Source: Paenibacillus sp. R14(2021) (GTDB lineage Bacteria > Bacillota > Bacilli > Paenibacillales > Paenibacillaceae). From it: a stretch of 64,000 bases of DNA. The translations under genes were made by a program, and so were the position numbers. Shown piece by piece: positions 43,777 through 53,047 of the stretch. Positions within the stretch are counted from its first letter, which is position 1. Every line of letters starts with the position of its first letter. The stretch is taken from the NCBI RefSeq assembly GCF_019431355.1, contig NZ_CP080269.1, positions 3,195,001-3,259,000 on the forward strand, written 5' to 3'. Under the pieces are notes generated by a model that saw nothing but the letters and a program-made list of their open reading frames with translations, made no database searches and was not told where the DNA came from.

Positions 43777-46020
43777 TTATCCTCCCTTCGGCACGACGAT
43801 AAAGTTGTTGTCCGGCACGACATGGCCGTCATCGGTGCGGACCTCGCGCGGCGTATAGTTGACGATGACGCGGGTGCCGTCCTCGTACGTCACCTCGTAC
43901 ACGTCCTTCTGAAGCTTGCGGTGCTCGCGGATTGTCTGCGACCACACGGACTGCAGCTTCTCGTTCATTTCCTTGTACTGCCGGACCGACTGGGCCGACC
44001 AATTGGTATACGACGAGCTGAACAGATCGTTATAGTAGGTGTCCTTCAGATCCTCTGCGTGATTCGCCGTAAACTGGTAGTAAGGCATATAGCCGTATTC
44101 CACCATCTTGAGGTACTGCAGCTGCGGATCGTAGAACAGGTTCTGCGGATCGCCCGAGTACGGAATCAGCCCGTGCACGACCATCTGATAGAGCGGAATC
44201 GTCTCGTCGGTGAAGAAGAACCCGCTGTCCTCCATCGGAATGCCGAACAGGCGCGAGGAGTGTTTAAGCGTATAGCCGTTGCCGCCGATGGAAGCGGCGC
44301 CGCCGAATTGCTTCTCGGACTTGGCCATCATCTCCATCCATTGCCCGGCCGTCCCTTCGCGCGTCTGCTCGTAACCGTCGTTGTAGTCGTAATAGTCCTC
44401 GTAGCCGACGCCGTCGAAGTTAATGCCCGTGATCGACAGCTTGCTAAGCGGATCCACGATCTTCTTCTGGAACTCGTCGTTCTGCTTGCCAGCGCTCAAG
44501 TAGAAGAGCTCGCTGTAGCGGTCGGTCACGGCAAAATGATTCGCCCCGACGACGACGTCGCTGCGGGTCGAGAAGCCCTTGATCCCTTTGAAGGCCATCA
44601 AGTAATTGTCCTGTAAGTAGAGCGGAATGCCCTTCGCTTTGGCGTATTCGCTCAGCTTCTTCAGGCCGCTCATGCCGCCCAGCTTCGTGGAAGGCTTATA
44701 GCCTGACGGGTAAGACAAGTATCCTTTGCCCGTCCAGCCGAGCAGGTTGGCGGAGATGGATTGCACGCCTTTCTTGCCGAGATCCTCCATGATTTGCTGC
44801 GCTTCCTCGTAGGTCGTCGTCTGAATGAGATGATCGAACAGAATGCGGTTTTCCGTGATGCCCATCAGCAGATCGAGACCAAACGGAACGGGATCTCCCT
44901 TCTTGATGCGCGGCTGCACGCCCTGCTCCTTCACCAGATAGTTCCGGTAGGCCGAAGCCATATGGCTGTAGTCGGCCTCTTCTCCGCTTAAGAATACGTA
45001 GCGGATCGTATGGTCCTCGCGCAGCAGGTCTTTCTCCGGCTTCTTGGTCAAGTTCCCGTCTTTCTTCACCGCCTCGTATTCGCGCCGGTACACCAGCTCC
45101 GAGGATACGCGGTTCAAGTTGATCAAATACCCGCTCGGCGAGTACAAAATGTTAGCATCGTATTCACCCTTCGTGATCATGCCGACGAATGCGTTGTCGC
45201 TGACCTTCAGCCCGAAGAGCGGCAGCATCGCGTTCATTTCCCGTTTGTAATTCTCGAACGTAATCGTGTCCGGACCATAAACGCTGGCCCGGTAAGGGTT
45301 CAGATAAGAAGGATGAATCGGCTTGAAGGTCGACAGCGCGCCGGGGCCGTCCGGATAGACCGAGTAGCCCTGCTCGTGGTCCGTCGCCGCCCCGAAGAAC
45401 GGAAGCGGCGCGATCGCCATCAGCCAGTTGTTCTTCGACTCTTGTACGGATTGACCCGGAACAGTGACTTCGAGGGCGTCGCCCTTCAGCTGGAATTTCA
45501 TATCGAAGCTGATCTTCAGCCGCTCCAATTCATAATGGACGGAAATACCGTCCGCAAGCGGCGTTGCCTTCATCTTCGGCTTCTCCAGCACGGAGTTCGT
45601 CTCCTGTGTTTCGAGTGCCGGCAGGTTCGGGTCCGTGAAGGTCAAATGGAATATCGACTGACTGCTGGCCGTCCACAGCTCATTCCCGTCGGTGTTCACA
45701 TCCTGCAGCGGCACCGTCGACTGCCAGACATGGCCGTTGCTCTTGTCCTCCACCTCTATTGCGGAGTCGGCGGCCCGGAAGCGGAGCTCGAGACGGTCCG
45801 TCTCCGCTACCTTCTCGTACGAGCCCAGCTCCTCAGGCTGGCTGTCGTCTTCCGGCGCGTCTCCTGCGGCCTCGTCGGCGGCTGCGGTCTTCACCTTGAT
45901 CTCCTGCTTCGCTCGTTCGACCGCGCTTTTCACAGAGGGGAGCGCCAGGAGAACGAGCGCAGCGATGACCAAGCCGACTACCGAATAATAGATCCATTGT
46001 TTGGCTTTTCTCGTATTCAT
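43777..46020 (-). CDS. Membrane-anchored DUF5696 protein, possible glycosidase
   Basis: 747 residues. One N-terminal membrane helix (about 11-30) with the bulk predicted outside the cell, an acidic linker (AAADEAAGDAPEDDSQPEE), then a beta-sandwich region (about 70-330; LELRFRAADSAIEVEDKSNG, YSVYPDGPGALSTF) and a TIM-barrel-like region (about 370-680) with ENRILFDHLIQTTTYEEAQ, GIPLYLQDNYL and ITGINFDGVGYEDYYDYND, where an Asp lies at a strand end as in clan D/GH101-like retaining enzymes. DUF5696 has no proven activity; glycosidase is my inference from fold and context. The gene lies between Yip1 and a permease pair. Confidence 0.75.
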   Translation of the reverse strand: MNTRKAKQWIYYSVVGLVIAALVLLALPSVKSAVERAKQEIKVKTAAADEAAGDAPEDDSQPEELGSYEKVAETDRLELRFRAADSAIEVEDKSNGHVWQSTVPLQDVNTDGNELWTASSQSIFHLTFTDPNLPALETQETNSVLEKPKMKATPLADGISVHYELERLKISFDMKFQLKGDALEVTVPGQSVQESKNNWLMAIAPLPFFGAATDHEQGYSVYPDGPGALSTFKPIHPSYLNPYRASVYGPDTITFENYKREMNAMLPLFGLKVSDNAFVGMITKGEYDANILYSPSGYLINLNRVSSELVYRREYEAVKKDGNLTKKPEKDLLREDHTIRYVFLSGEEADYSHMASAYRNYLVKEQGVQPRIKKGDPVPFGLDLLMGITENRILFDHLIQTTTYEEAQQIMEDLGKKGVQSISANLLGWTGKGYLSYPSGYKPSTKLGGMSGLKKLSEYAKAKGIPLYLQDNYLMAFKGIKGFSTRSDVVVGANHFAVTDRYSELFYLSAGKQNDEFQKKIVDPLSKLSITGINFDGVGYEDYYDYNDGYEQTREGTAGQWMEMMAKSEKQFGGAASIGGNGYTLKHSSRLFGIPMEDSGFFFTDETIPLYQMVVHGLIPYSGDPQNLFYDPQLQYLKMVEYGYMPYYQFTANHAEDLKDTYYNDLFSSSYTNWSAQSVRQYKEMNEKLQSVWSQTIREHRKLQKDVYEVTYEDGTRVIVNYTPREVRTDDGHVVPDNNFIVVPKGG

Positions 46021-46029
46021 GGTACCCCC

Positions 46030-46677
46030 TTAATTCTCCATTAAATAGCGGACTTCGATGAAGACTTCGCGCGCGAACTGTAGAACGTGGTTCGTCAAGG
46101 CGAAGACAAGTCCGACGGTGCCCCAGAAGATGATGAAGGCAAAAACGCTTAGAAGAAGCACGCCGACCGATTTCTTAAACGAATAGTCGTTCAGCACCTT
46201 CAGTTGAATGAAGATCAACAGGGCGACCCATATCCAAATCAGGAGATTGATGCTGTGATAGAGTCCGATCTCGCCTCTCGAGAGCACCTGAGAGATGGCC
46301 GCGAGCGGAATGGCAAACACGATATACGGAATCAAGGCGTACGACATCGCGGTCAGAATTTGGCTGAAATACGCCTCGCCGTCCATGATCGCAGTAATCA
46401 AATAACAAGCGACGACACCGGAAATAAGCGGCACTACGAAGCGGATCAATTCCAGATTCAAATCCGCGTACTGCGGCTGCAGCGCCGTAATGTGGAAGCT
46501 CGTCATGTAGATCGTGATGATCCGAACGCACAGGGTCATCACGATGAGCACGAATGCCGAGACCAGGCTCTTGTTCTTCTGCAGCTCCTCGAACCCGTCG
46601 GCAGGATGGAAGAGGATGGCGATGCCGAGCCGCAGCGACCGCAGCCCGGATTGTTTCATGAGCTCCGTTTTGGTCAA
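46030..46677 (-). CDS. Yip1-family membrane protein
   Basis: 215 residues with five hydrophobic helices in the Yip1 pattern: AILFHPADGFEELQKNKSLV at the start, then FVLIVMTLCVRIITIYM, FVVPLISGVVACYLIT, MSYALIPYIVFAIPLA and a C-terminal pair. The family is named for a eukaryotic trafficking protein; the bacterial role is unknown. Its ATG region overlaps the end of the NHL/TPR gene by 4 bases. Tight coupling to the NHL/TPR membrane protein and DUF5696 suggests a joint membrane complex. Confidence 0.82.
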   Translation of the reverse strand: MTKTELMKQSGLRSLRLGIAILFHPADGFEELQKNKSLVSAFVLIVMTLCVRIITIYMTSFHITALQPQYADLNLELIRFVVPLISGVVACYLITAIMDGEAYFSQILTAMSYALIPYIVFAIPLAAISQVLSRGEIGLYHSINLLIWIWVALLIFIQLKVLNDYSFKKSVGVLLLSVFAFIIFWGTVGLVFALTNHVLQFAREVFIEVRYLMEN

Positions 46678-48098
46678 AATCCATACCTCCTTATGACGGT
46701 ATTCGTGACGCGAATCATTCCTTTCACGATGAGGTAGATCGCGTAAACGATGAGCGCCGCGCCGATGAGCAGCCAGCCTAAGTATTTGCGCATGATATCG
46801 TGCCGGTACTCGGCAAACGCCTTGGAATAGCCGTCCTGATCCTCGCCCAGCTTAAATTCCTTCATGGCATCCTTCCAGCGCTCTTCCTTCATCAGCGCCT
46901 TGGCCACGCCGCGATGCGCCAGCGGATAGTTCTCGTCGATTTTCAATACTTCCTTCCATGGGACGAGCGCCTCCTGGTAGCGGCCGTTGAAATGCAGCTG
47001 GCTCGCCTGATGGATCAACTCCGCGAACCGCGTGGGCTGGAACACCTGGATGTTGTTCCGGTCCCGGTCGAGCACGTAGATCTTGCCGGCTTTATCCACC
47101 ACGATGCTGGTCGGGTACTCGAACCGGCTCTTCACGTCGCCTTGGCCGCCGAATACGGCCAGCAGATTACCCTCTTGGTCGTATTGGTAGATTTTGCGCG
47201 ACATGGCGTCGAGCGCGTTCACGACGCCGTATTGGTCAACCGCAAGATCGACGAAGTACGGCTGCTCCAGCGTGCCGCTGTCGATGGAAGGCTGGCCGAA
47301 GGCGGCTTTCTTGTAGATGTTCTCGCCCATGGCGTTAAACTTCTTGATCTGATCCGCGTCGATAAGTACCGTCGGCGAATAGATGAAGCCTTTGGTGTCT
47401 ATCGTCAGATTCGCGTTCTGCGCCGGTACTGCGTTGTTCAGCTGCTCCCGCTGCTCCGGCGTTGCCAGGAGGCGGATAAGCAGGTTCTTCCAATCGAACG
47501 GCACGCGGTTCGCGCCAATGTAGCCCCGGAACCGGTTCATGGCATCGATCATCATGAAGCCGCTGTAGTCGTTCTTATTCAGGACGTATAAATAGCCGCG
47601 GCGGTCCATGATGACCTTATCCGGCGCGAATTCGAGATCCTCGCTGAGCAGGCTCGACTTCGGCTTGACGAACTCTTCGACGAATTCGCCTTTCGGCGAC
47701 AGGTGAATAACCCGCCCGCTGCCCGTATCCGCAACGAACATATCGCCCAGCTGATCGACGAAGATGCCGCTCGGCTGATCGAGCTCGACGCCTTGATCCT
47801 TGCCAAAGATCGCGAGCACCTTGCCGTCGCCGTTCAGCTTCACGATCCGGTTATTGTCCGTGTCCGCGACATAGAGCAGCCCTTGATCATCGAGAAACAT
47901 ATCGCTCGGCTTGTTAAACCCGAGATCGCCGATGTCGAGCACGACGCGGTCGACGGTATAGGTGAGCGGAATCGGGATTCTGTAGCCGTACATCGGGTCA
48001 AGCGTATACGACATTTGCGGGAGTGCGTAGGCGGGTAACCCGCCGATCAGCAGCAGCAGACAGCCGATGATGCCCGCCGTAATTCGTTTGTGCAGCAA
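46674..48098 (-). CDS. NHL-propeller/TPR protein with C-terminal membrane helix
   Basis: 474 residues. Signal segment 1-25 (GCLLLLIGGLPAYA|LPQ), six or so NHL repeats (about 55-355; NKPSDMFLDDQGLLYVADT, QPSGIFVDQLGDMFVADT, YPTSIVVDKAGKIYVLDR), one TPR-like helical unit (about 362-420; YQEALVPWKEVLKIDENYPLAHRG split over it), and a membrane helix near 443-463 with a short basic tail. The propeller is therefore outside, tethered by the C-terminal helix. It may bind glycan or another surface protein. I know no characterised relative with this order. Confidence 0.8.
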   Translation of the reverse strand: MLHKRITAGIIGCLLLLIGGLPAYALPQMSYTLDPMYGYRIPIPLTYTVDRVVLDIGDLGFNKPSDMFLDDQGLLYVADTDNNRIVKLNGDGKVLAIFGKDQGVELDQPSGIFVDQLGDMFVADTGSGRVIHLSPKGEFVEEFVKPKSSLLSEDLEFAPDKVIMDRRGYLYVLNKNDYSGFMMIDAMNRFRGYIGANRVPFDWKNLLIRLLATPEQREQLNNAVPAQNANLTIDTKGFIYSPTVLIDADQIKKFNAMGENIYKKAAFGQPSIDSGTLEQPYFVDLAVDQYGVVNALDAMSRKIYQYDQEGNLLAVFGGQGDVKSRFEYPTSIVVDKAGKIYVLDRDRNNIQVFQPTRFAELIHQASQLHFNGRYQEALVPWKEVLKIDENYPLAHRGVAKALMKEERWKDAMKEFKLGEDQDGYSKAFAEYRHDIMRKYLGWLLIGAALIVYAIYLIVKGMIRVTNTVIRRYGF

Positions 48099-48110
48099 CG
48101 TGTCCGCCCC

Positions 48111-48974
48111 CTAAGATTTGATTCCCGAATGAACCATCGTATTCATGATCAGCTTCTGGAACAGCAAGAAGATCACAATCGGCGGCAGAGTCACGAGGAA
48201 GGTACCCGCGGCAAGCGCGCCCGACCTCGCAACCACACCTGGACCACCGGCCAGCGTCTGGATGGCGAGCGGCAGCGTCTTCATCGTCTCGCTGGTCGTG
48301 AAGACGAGCGCCGAGAAGTAATCGTTCCAGTTGCCGATGAACGAGAAGATGATCAGCGTCGCCCAAGCCGGCTTGCTCACCGCCATGATGACCTTCCAGA
48401 AAATCTTCCAGTCTGACGCCCCGTCGATATGCGCCGCTTCGATCAGCGCATCCGGGATTTGATCGAAAAACTGCTTCATGAGGAAAATGTTGAACGCGAC
48501 CGCGATTTTCGGCAGAATGAGTGCCCAGTACGTGTTGACGAGACCCAGGTTGGAGACGATCATGTACGTCGGAATCTGGGTCACCTGAGGCGCGAACATG
48601 AGTGCCGACAGAATCACGGAGAAAATAAACCCCGCGCCCGGCGGTTTGAACTTGGACAGCACGTACGCGCCAAGGCTGCATACGAACAAGCTGAGCGCCA
48701 CGATCGAGCCGGAGATGAACAGGCTGTTAAAAATATACCTCGTGAACGGAACGACCGAGCTGTCGGTCGCCGTCAGCAAGTCGAAGAAGCTGCGCAGGGT
48801 AGGCTTCTGCACGAAGAACCGCGGCGGATACAGGAACAGCTCGTCAAGCGGCTTGAACGCCGTCGAAACCATGTAGATGATCGGCAAGGCCGTGAAGCCG
48901 ACCAGCGCGATCATGAATGCGTACAACAATCCCCTGTTGAAGCGGGCAACAAACTTCGCATAGTTAATCGTCAC
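48111..48974 (-). CDS. Sugar-type ABC permease (MalG-like)
   Basis: 287 residues, six helices, EAA loop EAAHIDGASDWKIFWKVIMA (the final Leu-Pro is replaced by Met-Ala, unusual), ending IMNTMVHSGIKS. Second permease of the pair next to the CBM-fused binding protein. Confidence 0.9.
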   Translation of the reverse strand: MTINYAKFVARFNRGLLYAFMIALVGFTALPIIYMVSTAFKPLDELFLYPPRFFVQKPTLRSFFDLLTATDSSVVPFTRYIFNSLFISGSIVALSLFVCSLGAYVLSKFKPPGAGFIFSVILSALMFAPQVTQIPTYMIVSNLGLVNTYWALILPKIAVAFNIFLMKQFFDQIPDALIEAAHIDGASDWKIFWKVIMAVSKPAWATLIIFSFIGNWNDYFSALVFTTSETMKTLPLAIQTLAGGPGVVARSGALAAGTFLVTLPPIVIFLLFQKLIMNTMVHSGIKS

Positions 48975-48990
48975 GAACGCTGGCCCTCCT

Positions 48991-49941
48991 CTATTGGTCT
49001 TTGGACGATAATAGTTTCATGACGATGCGGCCGAGGCCAAACGTCAGGAAGAACAGGAACACCGCGATGGCCGACGCATAGCCGAGCTCGAAGCGGATGA
49101 AGGCATAGTCGAACAAATGCGAGATGATCGTATGCCCTGCGTAGTTCGGGCTCGGCATGCCGGCGATCGCGACGGCGATGTCGAAGACGCCGAAGGCGGC
49201 GACGATGGAGTTGACCGCGCCGAACAGCAGCTGCGGCTTCATGAGCGGCAGCGTAATGTACCACAGCTCTTGGAAGCGGCTGGAAATGCCGTCAATCGCG
49301 CCGGCCTCGTAGAGCTCCGGCGATACGTTCTGCAGCCCCGCCAGGAAGACCAGAAACCCGGTGCCCATGCTCATCCAGAGCGATACGATGACGATGACCG
49401 GCATGATTGTGTCTGGATCCGTCGTCCATAGGATCGGCTCGCTGATCATGCCCCAGTTCAGCATCCAGTTGTTCAGCAGGCCGTACCGGTCGCCCGAGAA
49501 AATGTACAGCCAGACAATTGACAGCGCGATGCCGCTCGTAATGGACGGCACGTAGAAGGCGAGCGAGAACAGCATCTTGGCCCGCAGCGTGTTGATGACC
49601 CACGCGAGCAGGAAGGAGAGGCAGTAGCTCAGCGGTCCTGCGATGATGGCGAAGACGAACGTGTTTTTAAGCGATTTGATGAAGGTGTCGTCCTCGAGGA
49701 ACAACACGCTGTAGTTGGAGAGTCCGACCCATTTGGCAGGCTGGAGCATGTTGTAGTACGTGAAGCTTAAGTAGACGGACTGGACGACGGGTATGACCGT
49801 GAAAATGATAAAGAGAATGAGGAAAGGGCTCAGGAACAAGTAACCGAGCGCGGCCTTCCTCCCCGCCTGGGTTAATCGGAAACGTCTTTCCTTTTCGGCT
49901 GTCAGCTGAAGCGGACTATTTACTTCCACGCTGCTTTGCAT
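48991..49941 (-). CDS. Sugar-type ABC permease (MalF-like)
   Basis: 316 residues, six helices after a 30-residue polar N-terminus. The EAA loop reads EAGAIDGISSRFQELWYITLP (Gly replaces the second Ala, and the loop is one residue longer). Lies 21 bases after the stop of the large binding-protein gene. Confidence 0.91.
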   Translation of the reverse strand: MQSSVEVNSPLQLTAEKERRFRLTQAGRKAALGYLFLSPFLILFIIFTVIPVVQSVYLSFTYYNMLQPAKWVGLSNYSVLFLEDDTFIKSLKNTFVFAIIAGPLSYCLSFLLAWVINTLRAKMLFSLAFYVPSITSGIALSIVWLYIFSGDRYGLLNNWMLNWGMISEPILWTTDPDTIMPVIVIVSLWMSMGTGFLVFLAGLQNVSPELYEAGAIDGISSRFQELWYITLPLMKPQLLFGAVNSIVAAFGVFDIAVAIAGMPSPNYAGHTIISHLFDYAFIRFELGYASAIAVFLFFLTFGLGRIVMKLLSSKDQ

Positions 49942-49962
49942 ACCGCTCCTCCTTCCGCGCCG

Positions 49963-52941
49963 CTACTCCGGCGTGAATCCGAATTCTTTTTGCTTGGCTT
50001 CAAGCTCTTTGTTAATATCCTTAATGCCCTGCTCGAGCGATTCCCGGATGTTCTGGCCGCCCAGCACGACGCGGTTCCAGGCGTTGTCGATGTTACGCGC
50101 CGTGAAATAACCGCCGAGCACGTACGGCTGCTCCTTGTAGTACTTCCATTGGTCGGTCAGTGACTTCAGATCGTCCTCCGGCCAAGGCAGCTGCTGGAAC
50201 GCTTCGATGTTGGCCGTATTCCAGCGGGCCTCGACGCCGAGCAGCGCCTCCAGCTCTTGACCGAACTGCACCTGGCTCTCCGCGCTCGTCCACCACTTCA
50301 GGAACTCCCACGCTTCCTTCTGATGTTTCGATTGCTTGAAGATCGCCACGGACTGCACGGCTCCGCCGCTCGTGCGGTCGATGGTGCCGTCCGCTTTCTT
50401 GTGGCCCGGCGAAGGCGCCACGCCCCAGCGGCCGACCAGCTCCGGAGCCGCTGTCGAGAGCAGCACGTACGTCAGGTAATCCGCGATCCCGACCGGCATT
50501 TCCCCTGTGCGGAACCGGTTAAAGAAATTTGCCTGGACCGGGAATTTGTAGTTGGTGTACAGCTCCGTCCATTCTGTGAACGCTTGGAACGCTTCCGGCG
50601 AATCGAGGCCCGACTTCTGGCCGTTCTTCTGGTAGAATTCGCCGCCGTTCTGATAGAGGAACGGCATGAAGCCAAGCGACGAAATCGGATAGTACATCTG
50701 CATCCCGTTCTGCTGAAGGATCGGCAGCATCGAATAGGTGTCCTCCCACGTCTGCGGGACGTTGACGCCGAGCTCCTTCAAAATATCCTTGCGGTACACG
50801 AGCACGTTAAAATCCTGCGTCTCCGGCAGCGCGTAGTTGCCGCCGTTATACTGGAACGGAATGAGCGCGCCTTGGAGGAAACGCTTGCTCACTTCCTTGT
50901 AATCCGGGAATTGCGACAGATCCACGGACGCGTCCCGGATCGCGAATTCGACGGGCAGATGCGCGTCGACGCCGGTTGCGACGTCCGGCGCCTTGCCGGA
51001 GCTTGCCGCGAGCAGCAGCGTATTGACGGAACCGGAGTTCAGCTGGCCGGCCGGCAGCGTGTTCACATTAATGCGGATGCCGGTCTTCGGCGTGAAATCC
51101 TCCTCCGCCATCTCCTTCATGATCTCCGCCCACTCTTTGCCGCGGGAGACCCAGACTTCGAGGACCGGACCTTCTTCGGCGGACACTTCTCCGTCCTCGC
51201 CGTAGACGCTGCCCACGCCGGTGTAATCCTTCGTGAAGGAAGCCGCGAAGTTCTTCACCGTGCTGACGGTCTTCTGCCAAATATTCGATTTTACCTTCGG
51301 ATAATGCGTATCCGGCGCGCTGATCATCAGGTAATCCAGCACGAGCGGCACGTTCTGTAACCCCATCAGCAGGGTGCTGAGGCTCGTTTGGCTGTTGCTG
51401 AGCTCCGACAGCTGCCTCGGGATAATGTCCGGATTGTTGACCATTTTCATGAACGTATGGTTCATCATCCGCAGGCTGCTCACCGTGCTCGGCTGTTTCT
51501 CCGATATGGCGTTCAGCGCATCCATCCGGACGAGCAAATCGTCGGCGATCGCTTTCAAATCATTGATCAGCTCGGGCACTTTCTTCCCAAGCTCGTATTC
51601 GAAGTTCGGATCCGGCGTCGGTCCGGTCACCATGATGATGCGGCGGTACAGATCGGACAGCTTCTGCGTATCCGCCGTCAGCCCTTCGATGATGGCTTGA
51701 TACGGGCCAACCTCGGCCACCATGGAAATCGTATGCTCCCCTGCCGTCAGGTGCATCAGCAGCGGTTCATCCTCATCCGTCTTGGCATTCGTCTTATGCA
51801 GCGTTTCGATGCGCCAATTGCGCGAGTAACTGAACGGGTACAGCTCCAATTCCTTGAACGGAACCTGCCCATCTATAAGAATTTGACGATAGGACGGAAG
51901 CCCATCGCCCCACCATTGTCCAAATTTCAGACCTACCTTATACAATCCGTCCTTCGGCACCGTGAACGTCCAAGACGCCTTCTGGCCGCCTTTGCGCCAG
52001 CGCCAATCGCCGAACGCGTTCAGCTTGATCCGACCGTTGCCCGCCGGCTCCATGAGCGGATCGCCGTTCGATTCCCTGCGAATCGTCGGATCGGACTTCA
52101 TCGGATTGTTCTCCGCTTGTACCTTTACATCCACGTTCGTTACCGGCTCGTAGCCTTCCGCTTGGTATGCTTGCTTTGCTTCGTCGTAGCTTGGCGGCCG
52201 CTCCGGCGCCGTCAAACGCAGTTCATCGACGGCCATCGACTCGACCAGGAAATTCATCCGGATCACATGCTTGCCCGCGGTCAAATAAAATTGGAATGCG
52301 TCTGGATATAACCCGTTGCCGTCGACGATCGACTGATCAATCCACAACGGCTTCTCCAGCTGCTTCGGCCTGACGTCGTCGCCTTGATTGTTTTGAACGG
52401 GGTTGCCCCTATCGACCCAGTTGCGGTAGAAAAAAATGCGCTGCGCCTCGCGGAACGGGCTTTGCCCGTCGATGAGCAGCTCGCGCTGAATCGGCAGCCG
52501 TTTCCCCGCCAGGGGATAGTAACGCGCCTCGAGATTGTACAGGCCGTCCGCCGGAACCTCCATCGTCCATTCGAGCCATTCGGTTCCCTTCGCCCATACG
52601 AGCGCCGAAGATTGGCCGTTGACTGTTTCCGATGCGGGTTTCGTGCCTCCGAAAGCCGAATACTGATCGGCCTTGACCACGATATCCGGCTGCTCCGCCG
52701 GCTTATAGCCCTTCTGCTGATAGGCCGCAAGCGTCTTGCCGTACGTCGGCTGCAGGATATCGTCAATGGACAGCTGATCCGAATCCGACTGCGGCACGCC
52801 CTGGTTCTGATTGCGGTCCCGCAAACGATCGCTGGCGTACGATTGCAGGTTCTCGCCGAAGGTTACCGAGCAGAGAAGAAAAGCAAACAAGATCAGCATG
52901 ATTTTCTTCCACTTCAACGCCCTATTCCACTTCCATTTCAA
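49963..52941 (-). CDS. Binding protein fused to two N-terminal carbohydrate-binding-like domains
   Basis: 992 residues, more than twice the size of a usual solute-binding protein. A signal or anchor helix near 12-28 without a clear lipobox; two similar beta domains (about 75-245 and 262-430), each with the pattern W..TF/MEVP.DGLY.L/VG..., an ILIDGQ.PF(K/R)E strand and a final LTAG.H.I strand, as in CBM6/35-like modules; a helical linker (about 440-580); then a family 1 binding fold (about 595-985; LEVWVSRGKEWAEIMKEMAE, NVLVYRKDILKELGVNVPQ, TSGGAVQSVAIFKQSKHQ). I infer direct glycan capture at the cell surface followed by delivery to the permeases encoded next. Confidence 0.85.
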   Translation of the reverse strand: MKWKWNRALKWKKIMLILFAFLLCSVTFGENLQSYASDRLRDRNQNQGVPQSDSDQLSIDDILQPTYGKTLAAYQQKGYKPAEQPDIVVKADQYSAFGGTKPASETVNGQSSALVWAKGTEWLEWTMEVPADGLYNLEARYYPLAGKRLPIQRELLIDGQSPFREAQRIFFYRNWVDRGNPVQNNQGDDVRPKQLEKPLWIDQSIVDGNGLYPDAFQFYLTAGKHVIRMNFLVESMAVDELRLTAPERPPSYDEAKQAYQAEGYEPVTNVDVKVQAENNPMKSDPTIRRESNGDPLMEPAGNGRIKLNAFGDWRWRKGGQKASWTFTVPKDGLYKVGLKFGQWWGDGLPSYRQILIDGQVPFKELELYPFSYSRNWRIETLHKTNAKTDEDEPLLMHLTAGEHTISMVAEVGPYQAIIEGLTADTQKLSDLYRRIIMVTGPTPDPNFEYELGKKVPELINDLKAIADDLLVRMDALNAISEKQPSTVSSLRMMNHTFMKMVNNPDIIPRQLSELSNSQTSLSTLLMGLQNVPLVLDYLMISAPDTHYPKVKSNIWQKTVSTVKNFAASFTKDYTGVGSVYGEDGEVSAEEGPVLEVWVSRGKEWAEIMKEMAEEDFTPKTGIRINVNTLPAGQLNSGSVNTLLLAASSGKAPDVATGVDAHLPVEFAIRDASVDLSQFPDYKEVSKRFLQGALIPFQYNGGNYALPETQDFNVLVYRKDILKELGVNVPQTWEDTYSMLPILQQNGMQMYYPISSLGFMPFLYQNGGEFYQKNGQKSGLDSPEAFQAFTEWTELYTNYKFPVQANFFNRFRTGEMPVGIADYLTYVLLSTAAPELVGRWGVAPSPGHKKADGTIDRTSGGAVQSVAIFKQSKHQKEAWEFLKWWTSAESQVQFGQELEALLGVEARWNTANIEAFQQLPWPEDDLKSLTDQWKYYKEQPYVLGGYFTARNIDNAWNRVVLGGQNIRESLEQGIKDINKELEAKQKEFGFTPE

Positions 52942-53003
52942 GCCCCGTCACCTCTTTGTCGTTCAATTCCACCAGGCCGCGATCTGCGCATCCGCGCAGG
53001 AAT

Positions 53004-53037
53004 GGGAAAGGGGCAGCCTGATACCTACCCCTTTCCC
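53004..53037 (-). terminator. Intra-operon hairpin between two binding-protein genes
   Basis: GGGAAAGGGG / CCCCTTTCCC around a 14-base loop, without a T-run on the minus strand. Located 11 bases after the first binding-protein stop. Such hairpins usually protect the upstream message, raising the amount of binding protein over permeases. Confidence 0.6.
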
Positions 53038-53047
53038 CGCCTATTCC

